Assembly: GCA_024276595.1 (NCBI GenBank)
Contig: JAJRWW010000315.1
Location: 1 to 11,904 of the forward strand
Direction of reading: 5' to 3'
DNA length: 11,904 bases
DNA from: Myxococcota bacterium
GTDB taxonomy: Bacteria > Myxococcota_A > Polyangia > HGW-17 > JAJRWW01
Shown here: positions 1 through 6,267 of the stretch, in pieces
Numbering within the stretch: position 1 is the stretch's first letter
How the letters are laid out: each line of letters begins with the position of its first letter
The notes under the pieces: generated by a model
Seen by the model: only the letters and a program-made list of their open reading frames with translations
The model's database searches: none
Told to the model about the DNA's origin: nothing
Made by a program: the position numbers and the translations under genes

Positions 1-1008
1 GATCTTGACGTCGTCCACGTAGCCCTCGAAGAAGGTCTGCCAGTCCGACTGGCCCCCACTGTCGTACAGGGAGCCCAGGTATGTCCGGGCGTCAGGAGGA
101 GCGATCACTGCGCCAGTGTGGGCCTGGGAGGCGACCCCGCTCAGCTCTCCGTCCAGGTATATGGTCAACACCCCTGCCTGGTACACGCCGGCGACGTGGT
201 GCCAGGATCCGTTGGCGATGACGCCATCGGTGAAGGCAACGGACCCAGGATCCGCCACGGCGAACATGAAGTGGTACTGGTTGGATCCCCACCGAGAGCT
301 GCCCGCAAAGCCCAGAAAGTACGAGAGCCCCGAGGCGTCCAGGGACTCGGCCCTGGAGATGATCATGCCCTCGCCGGAGAAGGCGGTCAGGTTCACCCAC
401 GCCTCCAGCGTGAGGCCATCCATCCCGTCCATGCCGTTGCCGCCGCCGCAGTTGACCAGGTCGTCCACCCCGTCGAAGAGGAAGGCCGAGTCCACGTACC
501 CGGGCATGCCCCGCTCCACCCCCCCGGAGGCGGTGCAGCCGTTGCCCGACATGGTGTGGTCGGCCACGTTCCCCGATGTGCCGTCCAGCTTGTACCAGGC
601 GACCAGGTCCTCGGCCGTGTCGGTGCAGTCGGCCACCACCAGGCAGGAGGCGTCACAGGTGGTGGTGCCGGTGAGCTCCCCGAGCTGCACGCAGGTGGGC
701 AGACCGTCGGCGCCGTCGCACTCCTCCGGGCCATCGCGAACGCCGTCGCCACAGACCGACTCCCACTGGCAGTCGGCGCTGCAGCCATCGCCGCCAAAGG
801 GGTTGCCGTCGTCGCACTGCTCCCCCGGCTCCACAAAGCCGTTGCCGCAACGGAAAAGCGAGGCGTCCTCCTCGGGCGCCGCGTCCTGCAAGGCGGCGCC
901 GTCGTCATCGCCGCAGGCCGTGGCAGGGGCCGCCAGGGCGAGCAGGGCAGCCAGAGCCGAGCCCCAGCGACAGCGTGGCCGCCCGCCCGGACATGGTTTT
1001 GTGCGCAT
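1..1008 (-). CDS. Secreted lipoprotein with DUF4215-type Cys-rich repeat and LamG domain (3' end cut by window edge)
   Basis: The frame is open for 336 codons from an ATG at 1008 to the window edge, so the C-terminus is missing. AAGGAG lies 8-13 nt upstream of that ATG and fixes the start. Residues 1-31 form an export signal with an Ala/Leu core. Cys32 after Ala-Thr-Ala is a relaxed lipobox and is followed by Gly-Asp-Asp-Asp, a common start of myxobacterial lipoproteins. Residues 54-80 form a Cys-rich repeat of the DUF4215/myxobacterial type (CGNGFVEPGEQCDDGN, then C76 and C80), with a weaker second copy at about 86-106. From about 134 a LamG/concanavalin-like fold begins (AWYKLDG, LEAWVN, GSWHHVAGVY, IYLDGEL) and continues past the edge. 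LamG folds usually bind polysaccharide or surface ligands; the ligand here is unknown. The gene follows tRNA-Leu on the same strand with no terminator between them. Confidence 0.88.
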   Translation of the reverse strand, partial: MRTKPCPGGRPRCRWGSALAALLALAAPATACGDDDGAALQDAAPEEDASLFRCGNGFVEPGEQCDDGNPFGGDGCSADCQWESVCGDGVRDGPEECDGADGLPTCVQLGELTGTTTCDASCLVVADCTDTAEDLVAWYKLDGTSGNVADHTMSGNGCTASGGVERGMPGYVDSAFLFDGVDDLVNCGGGNGMDGMDGLTLEAWVNLTAFSGEGMIISRAESLDASGLSYFLGFAGSSRWGSNQYHFMFAVADPGSVAFTDGVIANGSWHHVAGVYQAGVLTIYLDGELSGVASQAHTGAVIAPPDARTYLGSLYDSGGQSDWQTFFEGYVDDVKI

Positions 1009-1039
1009 GGCTTGTCTCTCCTTCGTGTCCTTGCTCGGA

Positions 1040-1122
1040 TGCGAGGAGGGGGACTCGAACCCCCACGGGGTGCTCCCACTGGAACCTAAATCCAGCGCGT
1101 CTACCAGTTCCGCCACCCTCGC
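1040..1122 (-). tRNA. tRNA-Leu (anticodon UAG)
   Basis: Read on the minus strand this folds as a class II tRNA of 83 nt. It has a 7-bp acceptor stem (GCGAGGG with TCCTCGC, one G-U pair), the TGGCGGAA...GGTAGACGC D arm typical of bacterial tRNA-Leu, and a 5-bp anticodon stem CTGGA/TCCAG. The loop is TTTAGGT, giving anticodon TAG (bases 1086-1088). A 14-nt variable arm and a 5-bp GGGGG/CCCCC T stem with loop TTCGAGT follow. The discriminator base is A. The CCA end is not encoded (the next bases are TCC), so it must be added after transcription. It reads CUN-type Leu codons. Confidence 0.97.
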
Positions 1123-1179
1123 CAACAGGACCTCGGCGGCCCGGCAAATACGTAGCCGACAGCAGAGGCCGCTGCAAGG

Positions 1180-1209
1180 ATTATGAACGACCTGGTCCTC
1201 GAGAGGCAA
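1180..1209 (-). promoter_or_regulatory. Candidate sigma70 promoter for tRNA-Leu
   Basis: On the minus strand TTGCCT (1204-1209) and CATAAT (1180-1185, five of six consensus bases) are separated by 18 nt. Transcription would start near 1173, about 50 nt before the mature tRNA 5' end. No closer promoter for the lipoprotein gene fits in the 31-nt gap after the tRNA, so this may serve both. Confidence 0.55.
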
Positions 1210-1212
1210 CTA

Positions 1213-1241
1213 TTGGCTCGTGCGGCATATTCGGCTACAGT
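1213..1241 (+). promoter_or_regulatory. Candidate sigma70 promoter for the zinc-ribbon gene
   Basis: TTGGCT (1213-1218) and TACAGT (1236-1241), each four of six consensus bases, are separated by 17 nt. A start near 1248 would leave a leader of about 20 nt carrying the GGAGG at 1256-1260. It is back to back with the tRNA promoter. Confidence 0.45.
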
Positions 1242-1268
1242 CGGGCTGGTGACACGGAGGTTTTGCCC

Positions 1269-1616
1269 ATGCCGATAATGGTCAACTGTAGCTGTGGACA
1301 GGTGCTCGCTGTGGAGGATGTCTTTGCCGGAAAGACGGTGGTTTGCAAGCAGTGCCAGCGGGTGGTGCCGGTGCCCAACGTGGGCCCCGACGCCGAGGCC
1401 AGGCCCGCCGACGGAGCCACCGTGGCCGACCCCTACCTGGCCCAGAACGCGGGCTACGCCGCAGAGGCGGCCAAGGACGCCTATGACGGCGCCCCCCAGC
1501 AGTACTTCACCAAGAAGGACCTGGGGGCCAAGGGCGCCAACAAGGGCCTGCTCTTCGCCGTCATCGCGCTGGTGCTGGCCCTCGTGGGGGTGGTGATCTT
1601 CTTTGTGACTCGCTGA
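1269..1616 (+). CDS. Small zinc-ribbon protein with C-terminal membrane anchor
   Basis: This is a 115-residue protein. The N-terminus has a CxC (Cys7, Cys9) and a CxxC (Cys26, Cys29) separated by 16 residues, in the context VNCSCGQ...AGKTVVCKQCQ...VPVP. This is the pattern of small zinc ribbons often seen in Myxococcota and Planctomycetes. A polar Ala/Asp-rich linker follows, then one hydrophobic helix (about 92-113) ending in Thr-Arg, so the ribbon should face the cytoplasm. The frame is open upstream to 975, but GGAGG at 1256-1260, 8 nt before the ATG at 1269, and the domain start both favour the short form. Its role is unknown. The ribbon may bind nucleic acid or a protein partner, or serve a structural purpose. 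Confidence 0.82.
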   Translation: MPIMVNCSCGQVLAVEDVFAGKTVVCKQCQRVVPVPNVGPDAEARPADGATVADPYLAQNAGYAAEAAKDAYDGAPQQYFTKKDLGAKGANKGLLFAVIALVLALVGVVIFFVTR

Positions 1617-1639
1617 CCCGCCCCTGGCCCCCGCCCCCT

Positions 1640-1686
1640 GGCGCTCCGGGGAAAGGAGCTCAGATCCCGGTCGCCCCCGGAGCGCC
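1640..1686. repeat. Perfect 12-bp inverted repeat (hairpin) between two plus-strand genes
   Basis: GGCGCTCCGGGG (1640-1651) pairs perfectly with CCCCGGAGCGCC (1675-1686) across a 23-nt loop. It begins 23 nt after the stop of the zinc-ribbon gene. It is not followed by a T run, so it is not a textbook intrinsic terminator. It could still end or slow transcription, or protect the mRNA 3' end, ahead of the operon promoter at 1743. Confidence 0.5.
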
Positions 1687-1742
1687 GCCAAGGCTCGATC
1701 AACTTCCCAATATCGTGAAGGAATAAGGCCCCTTTCCGGCTG

Positions 1743-1771
1743 TTGACACCCGCGCCCAATGGGGCTATAGC
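1743..1771 (+). promoter_or_regulatory. Sigma70-type promoter of the redox operon
   Basis: A perfect TTGACA (1743-1748), a 17-nt spacer and TATAGC (1766-1771, four of six) precede the NuoE-like gene. The predicted start near 1778 gives a leader of about 35 nt with GAGGA at 1802-1806 as ribosome binding site. This is the strongest promoter-like sequence in the window. Confidence 0.7.
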
Positions 1772-1776
1772 CCCAT
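1759..1776. promoter_or_regulatory. 18-bp perfect palindrome over the -10 box (candidate operator)
   Basis: ATGGGGCTATAGCCCCAT reads identically on both strands and has no central gap. It covers the whole -10 hexamer of the operon promoter, the classic position for a repressor that blocks RNA polymerase. The regulator is unknown and no regulator gene is in the window. Confidence 0.55.
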
Positions 1777-1812
1777 GGCAGCTCGCTCAATCTCTAACCT
1801 CGAGGACAGACC

Positions 1813-2322
1813 ATGAACGCTGACACATCTGAGACGGATCTGGCGGCCGTGGATGCGTTGATAGACCGGCTGGGCGCCGGCATGGACGCCACCATCCCGC
1901 TGCTGCAGGGGATCCAGGACGCCTTCGGCTACCTCCCCCTGGAGGCCATCCGCCGGGTGACCGACAAGACCGGGATCCCGGCGAGCCACCTGTTCGGCGT
2001 GGCCACCTTCTACAACAGGTTCCGGCTCACCCCGGTGGGAAAGAACATGATCCGGGTGTGCCTGGGCACCGCCTGCCACGTGCAGGGCGGCGGCCGGGTG
2101 CACGAGGTGACCCGGGAGAGCCTGGACCTGGCCGAGGGCGCCGACACCACCTCGGACCGGCTGTTCACGGTGGAGCCGGTGGCCTGCCTCGGCTGCTGCA
2201 GCCTGGCGCCCGTGGTCATGGTCAACGAGACCACCCACGGCCTCCTGGACGCCCCAGCCACCCGAAAGCTCATGCGCAAGTATCAAAAGGCCGAGAAGAA
2301 AGCCGCGGCCAACAACTCCTAG
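1813..2322 (+). CDS. NuoE-like [2Fe-2S] subunit of a soluble NAD(P)H oxidoreductase (HydC/Stn type)
   Basis: This is a 169-residue protein of the 24-kDa NuoE/HydC family, close to the usual length. An N-terminal helical part (about 10-70, with IPLLQGIQDAFGYLP and the VATFYN motif) leads into a thioredoxin-like [2Fe-2S] domain. All four ligands are present: Cys83 and Cys88 (CLGTAC), Cys125 and Cys129 (CLGCC, with an extra Cys128). The C-terminus is Lys/Ala-rich. In the family this subunit passes electrons between, or tunes, the flavin site of the NuoF-like partner; it acts in the cytoplasm. It is first in the operon, 9 nt before the NuoF-like gene. Because the third gene is a GltD fusion and no Nuo membrane subunits are present, this is not respiratory complex I. 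A hydrogenase or dehydrogenase diaphorase role stays possible if a partner lies elsewhere. Confidence 0.93.
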   Translation: MNADTSETDLAAVDALIDRLGAGMDATIPLLQGIQDAFGYLPLEAIRRVTDKTGIPASHLFGVATFYNRFRLTPVGKNMIRVCLGTACHVQGGGRVHEVTRESLDLAEGADTTSDRLFTVEPVACLGCCSLAPVVMVNETTHGLLDAPATRKLMRKYQKAEKKAAANNS

Positions 2323-2331
2323 GGGAGAAAC

Positions 2332-4125
2332 ATGGCACAGACACAGACAGGCACAGACGGGCTGCGCGTGGTCGTGGGGGTCGGGAGCTGCGGCATCGCC
2401 GCCGGAGCCCAGGACGTCAAGGAGGCGTTCTCGGCCGCCCTGGCCGAGCACGGGGTCGCCGCGTCCCTCGAGGAGACGGGCTGCAACGGCGCCGGCCACC
2501 GAGAGCCCATCGTGGAGATCTACCGGGGCGACACCCACTTCACCTACGGCAGCGTCACCGTGGCCCAGGTGGACGAGATCGTCGAAAAGCATCTCAAGGG
2601 GGGCACTCCCATCGAGGAGTGGACCTTCCAGAAGGGAGCGGTGGCCTCGGAGGTGCAGGCCTTCTTCTCCAAGCAGAAGCGCATCGCCCTGCGCAACTGC
2701 GGGCGCATCGACCCCGAGCGTATCGACGACTACCTGGCCCAGGGCGGCTACGGGGCCCTCAAGCAGGCGCTGGAGCACGGCGACCCGGACAAGGTCATCG
2801 CCGAGGTCCTGGACTCTGGCCTGCGGGGTCGGGGCGGCGGGGGCTTCCCCACTGGCATGAAGTGGAAGTTCACCAGGGCTGCCGAGGGCGACCTGAAGTA
2901 CATCATCTGCAACGCCGACGAGGGGGACCCCGGGGCGTTCATGGACCGGTCCATCCTGGAGGGGGATCCCCACGCCGTGCTGGAGGGCATGGCCATCGCC
3001 GGCTTTGCCACCGGCGCCAGCGCGGCATACATTTATTGCCGCGCCGAGTACCCGCTGGCCATCAAGCGGCTGGGCATCGCCATCGAGCAGGCAACCGAGC
3101 GCAACCTCCTGGGCGAGGACATCTGCGGCAAGGGCTTCACCTTCAAGATCAAGATCAAGGAGGGCGCCGGCGCCTTTGTTTGCGGTGAGGAGACGGCGCT
3201 GATCTTCTCCATCGAGGGGCGCCGGGGCATGCCTCGAAAGCGCCCCCCCTTCCCGGCCAACTCCGGGCTCTTTGGCAAGCCCACCAACATCAACAACGTG
3301 GAGACCCTGGCCAACATCCCGTGGATCCTGCAAAACGGTGGAGCCGCCTTCGCCGCCATGGGCACTGAGAAGTCCAAGGGCAGCAAGGTCTTCGCCCTGG
3401 CGGGCAAGATCAAGCGCGGCGGCCTGGTGGAGGTGCCCATGGGCATCACCATCAGGGAGATCCTCGAGGACCTGGGGGGCGGCTCGGACACGGGCGCGCC
3501 CTTGAAGGCCGTGCAGATGGGCGGCCCCTCCGGGGGATGCATCCCCGCCAGCCTGTTCGACACCCGGGTGGACTACGACGAGGTCACCCGCACCGGCGCC
3601 ATCATGGGCTCCGGTGGCATGGTGGTCATGGACGAGACCTCCTGCATGGTGGACATCGCCAAGTTCTTCCTGGACTTCACCCAGAAGGAGTCCTGTGGCA
3701 AGTGCACCTTCTGCAGGGTGGGCACCCTTCGGATGCTGGAGATCCTGGAGCGCATCACCGAGGGCGAGGGCAAGATGTCCGACCTGGACCTGCTGGGCGA
3801 GCTGGCGGTGAAGATCAAGCAGACCTCCTTGTGTGGGCTGGGACAGACCGCCCCCAACCCCGTCCTCACGACCCTCAAGTACTTCCGCCACGAGTACGAG
3901 GCCCACGTGGAGTCGGGGCGCTGCCCGGCCAAGGTCTGCAAGCCGCTGCTCACCTACAGCATCGACCCCTCCAGGTGCACGGGCTGCACCCTCTGCAGCC
4001 GCGTCTGCCCGGTCAAGTGCATCACAGGCACCAAGAAAGAGGTCCACGTGCTGGACCAGGCGGCCTGCACAAAGTGCGGCTCCTGCTCCGAGGTGTGCAA
4101 AGACGACGCGATCCACATCGAGTAA
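2332..4125 (+). CDS. NuoF-like FMN/NAD(H)-binding subunit with C-terminal 2[4Fe-4S] domain (HydB/Stn type)
   Basis: This protein has 597 residues, longer than complex I NuoF because it carries domains at both ends. Residues 1-125 form a thioredoxin-like domain (GSCGIAAGA, then TGCNGAGHREP). It keeps only Cys20 and Cys51, and the Cys expected at 55 is Gly. The 51-kDa flavin core follows, with FMN/NAD motifs GLRGRGGGGFPTG (163-175), CNADEGDPGAF (from 193) and GEETAL (from 285). The SLBB region comes next, then the N3-type [4Fe-4S] site Cys455, Cys458, Cys461 and Cys501. The C-terminus has two ferredoxin motifs: Cys549, 552, 555, 559 and Cys579, 582, 585, 589. This is the layout of HydB-type subunits in soluble and bifurcating enzymes, where FMN exchanges electrons with NAD(H). 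A GGGGAG just before the ATG sets the start. Confidence 0.94.
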   Translation: MAQTQTGTDGLRVVVGVGSCGIAAGAQDVKEAFSAALAEHGVAASLEETGCNGAGHREPIVEIYRGDTHFTYGSVTVAQVDEIVEKHLKGGTPIEEWTFQKGAVASEVQAFFSKQKRIALRNCGRIDPERIDDYLAQGGYGALKQALEHGDPDKVIAEVLDSGLRGRGGGGFPTGMKWKFTRAAEGDLKYIICNADEGDPGAFMDRSILEGDPHAVLEGMAIAGFATGASAAYIYCRAEYPLAIKRLGIAIEQATERNLLGEDICGKGFTFKIKIKEGAGAFVCGEETALIFSIEGRRGMPRKRPPFPANSGLFGKPTNINNVETLANIPWILQNGGAAFAAMGTEKSKGSKVFALAGKIKRGGLVEVPMGITIREILEDLGGGSDTGAPLKAVQMGGPSGGCIPASLFDTRVDYDEVTRTGAIMGSGGMVVMDETSCMVDIAKFFLDFTQKESCGKCTFCRVGTLRMLEILERITEGEGKMSDLDLLGELAVKIKQTSLCGLGQTAPNPVLTTLKYFRHEYEAHVESGRCPAKVCKPLLTYSIDPSRCTGCTLCSRVCPVKCITGTKKEVHVLDQAACTKCGSCSEVCKDDAIHIE

Positions 4126-4195
4126 CACCGAGCCTGCGAGCCCGAGCCACGGCCCATGGCCGGCCCGAGCGCGAGCACGATAGAGGAACCCGAAG

Positions 4196-6259
4196 ATGTC
4201 AGACATCCACCTCACCATCGACGACCAGCAGGTGACAGTGGCCCAGGGCGCCACTATTCTCGAGGCCGCCGCGAGCGCGGGCATCGAGATCCCCACCCTC
4301 TGTCACCTGCCCGACCACCCCCCGTACACGAGCTGCTTTCTGTGCGTGGTGGACGTGGAGGGGACGCCCAACCCGGTGCCCTCCTGCTCCACCGCCGCGG
4401 CGGACGGCATGGTGATCTCCACCCAGTCCGAGCGCATCCGCTCCACCAGGAAGATGTGCCTGGAGCTGCTCGCCTCCGAGCACACGGGCGACTGCTACGG
4501 CCATTGCCACATCACCTGCCCGGCCGGCATCGACATTCCCCATTTCATCGATGAGATCGCCCACGGCCGGCCCGGAGAGGCCCTGAGGATCATCAAGCGG
4601 TCCATGCCCCTGCCCTCCGCCCTGGGCAGGGTGTGCACCAGGCCCTGCGAGTCGGTGTGTCGCCGCGGGCAGATCGATGAGCCCCTGGCCATCTGCAACC
4701 TCAAGGCGGTGGCAGGCGATCCCGACCTGGAGGCCTCCAGGCAGTGGGTCCCCGAGGTGGGCAAGGATACCGGCAAGCGGGTGGCCGTGGTGGGCGCCGG
4801 CCCTGCCGGCGTGTCGGCCGCCTACTACCTGCGCCAGATGGGCCACGCGGTGAAGATCTTCGAAGGCAAGGAGAAGGCCGGCGGCATGTTGCGCTACGGC
4901 ATCCCCGCCTTCCGAATGCCCCGGGACCTGCTGGACCGGGAGATCCACCAGCTCGACCAGATGGGCGTCTCCTGGGAGCTCAACACCTGGCTGGGCAAGG
5001 ACTACACCCTCGAGGATCTCCGCGAGCAGGGCTTTGACGCCGTGTTCTTGGGGCTCGGGGCCCAGGCGGCCTCCCCGGCCAGGATCCCCGGCGAGGACAC
5101 GCCCGGGGTCATGGCCGGCATCGACCTGCTGGCGAGGGCCTCCAGGGGGGAGGAGGTGGAGCTGGGCGACCTGGTGATGGTGGTGGGCGGCGGCAACACC
5201 GCCATGGACGCCTGCCGCACCGCCCTGCGCCTGGGCGCCGGCAAGGTGGTGCTGCTCTACAGGCGAACCCGCGCGGAGATGCCCGCTCTGGATGTGGAGA
5301 TAGAGGAGGCGCTGCACGAGGGAGTCCAGATGCGCTTCCTCGCGGCACCGGTGCAGATCGAGAGGGCCTCGGACGGCAAGCTGGACGTGCGCTGCATCAA
5401 GATGGAGCTGGGCGAGCCCGACGCATCTGGCCGCCGTCGGCCCGTGCCCCAGGAGGGCTCCGAGTACACGGAGCGGGTCTCCACCCTCATCAACGCCATC
5501 GGCCAGAAGTTCGACCCCTCCTCCGTGGAGGGCATGGGCCTGGAGCTCAACCGGTGGGCCTTCATCGACTCGGATCCCAGGACTGGCCAGACAAACCTGG
5601 AGTGGGTCTTCACCGGCGGCGACTGCGCCCCCGGGGACGACGACATGATCGCCGTCTGGGCAGTCCAGGCCGGCCACAAGGCAGCCATTTCCATTGACCA
5701 GCTCCTCCGGGGCCAGCCCGTCACAGGGCCGGAGCCGGAGTGGTACTCCACCATCGGCGAGCCCGGCGGGCCGGCCCCCAAGCAGATCCTGGAGCGGTTC
5801 ACCCCCTCCGAGCGGCAGCGCATGGACATGATCGACGACAGCCAGCGCCTGGCTGGCTTTGCAGAGATCGAGCTGGGCTTCGGCCCGGAGAAGGGCCGAG
5901 AGGAGGCCGCCCGGTGCCTGCTCTGCGGCTGCATGGCCGTGGACGACTGCAAGCTCAAGCGCTACGGCACCGAGTACGAGATCGTCCCCCGCCGCTTCAC
6001 CGGAGCCATCCGCGACTTCCAGCTCGACGACAGCCACGAGAAGCTCTTGCTGGAGAGCGGCAAGTGCGTGCTCTGCGGCTCCTGTGTGCGCACCTGCCAC
6101 GACCATGGGCTGGACGTGCTGGGCTTTGTCAACCGCGGGTTCGCGGCTCGGGTGGCTCCCACCCTGGGCCTGCCCCTGGCCGAGACCGCCTGCGACGGCT
6201 GCCTCGAGTGCGCAAAGGTCTGTCCCACCGGCGCGATCATGGCCAAGCCCGAGGCTTGA
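4196..6259 (+). CDS. NuoG-type ferredoxin / GltD(NfnB)-type flavoprotein fusion with C-terminal ferredoxin domain
   Basis: This is a 687-residue fusion. Residues 1-80 are a plant-type [2Fe-2S] domain as at the start of NuoG and HydA (Cys36, 47, 50, 64). Residues 94-160 carry iron-sulfur ligands of the GltD/NfnB N-terminal domain (His96, Cys100, 104, 108; Cys147, 151, 155). Residues 194-530 are the two-nucleotide flavoprotein, with GAGPAG (200-205) for FAD and VVGGGNTAMD (from about 329) for NAD(P)H. A Cys cluster (Cys574, 577, 579, 585) and two [4Fe-4S] motifs (Cys624, 627, 630, 634; Cys666, 669, 672, 676) end the protein. In NfnB and Stn this flavin is the proposed bifurcation or NADPH site. 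The start has AGAGGA 8 nt upstream. A 70-nt gap separates it from the NuoF-like gene. No hydrogenase H-cluster motif is present. Which coenzyme it uses cannot be read from the sequence with certainty. Confidence 0.92.
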   Translation: MSDIHLTIDDQQVTVAQGATILEAAASAGIEIPTLCHLPDHPPYTSCFLCVVDVEGTPNPVPSCSTAAADGMVISTQSERIRSTRKMCLELLASEHTGDCYGHCHITCPAGIDIPHFIDEIAHGRPGEALRIIKRSMPLPSALGRVCTRPCESVCRRGQIDEPLAICNLKAVAGDPDLEASRQWVPEVGKDTGKRVAVVGAGPAGVSAAYYLRQMGHAVKIFEGKEKAGGMLRYGIPAFRMPRDLLDREIHQLDQMGVSWELNTWLGKDYTLEDLREQGFDAVFLGLGAQAASPARIPGEDTPGVMAGIDLLARASRGEEVELGDLVMVVGGGNTAMDACRTALRLGAGKVVLLYRRTRAEMPALDVEIEEALHEGVQMRFLAAPVQIERASDGKLDVRCIKMELGEPDASGRRRPVPQEGSEYTERVSTLINAIGQKFDPSSVEGMGLELNRWAFIDSDPRTGQTNLEWVFTGGDCAPGDDDMIAVWAVQAGHKAAISIDQLLRGQPVTGPEPEWYSTIGEPGGPAPKQILERFTPSERQRMDMIDDSQRLAGFAEIELGFGPEKGREEAARCLLCGCMAVDDCKLKRYGTEYEIVPRRFTGAIRDFQLDDSHEKLLLESGKCVLCGSCVRTCHDHGLDVLGFVNRGFAARVAPTLGLPLAETACDGCLECAKVCPTGAIMAKPEA

Positions 6260-6267
6260 CCGCGACG

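Noticed and set aside
116..1186. Long plus-strand open frames across the LamG lipoprotein and the tRNA
   Set aside because: They run through a tRNA gene, show no motif and are antisense to a lipoprotein with clear LamG and Cys-rich motifs.
975..1268. Upstream extension of the zinc-ribbon gene frame
   Set aside because: It would cross the tRNA on the other strand and both divergent promoters. The ATG at 1269 has a GGAGG at the right distance.
1765..4296. 843-codon minus-strand open frame antisense to the NuoE- and NuoF-like genes
   Set aside because: It mirrors GC-rich codon use on the other strand, contains low-complexity His/Gly/Leu/Ala-rich text with no recognisable motif, and overlaps two clear genes.
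4199..6106. 635-codon minus-strand open frame antisense to the GltD fusion
   Set aside because: Same kind of shadow: no motif, no ribosome binding site of note, and fully covered by a well-supported gene.
1813..6259. Respiratory complex I or an [FeFe]-hydrogenase operon
   Set aside because: No Nuo membrane subunits are present and the third protein is a GltD-type flavoprotein. It lacks the H-cluster Cys motifs and a molybdopterin domain.
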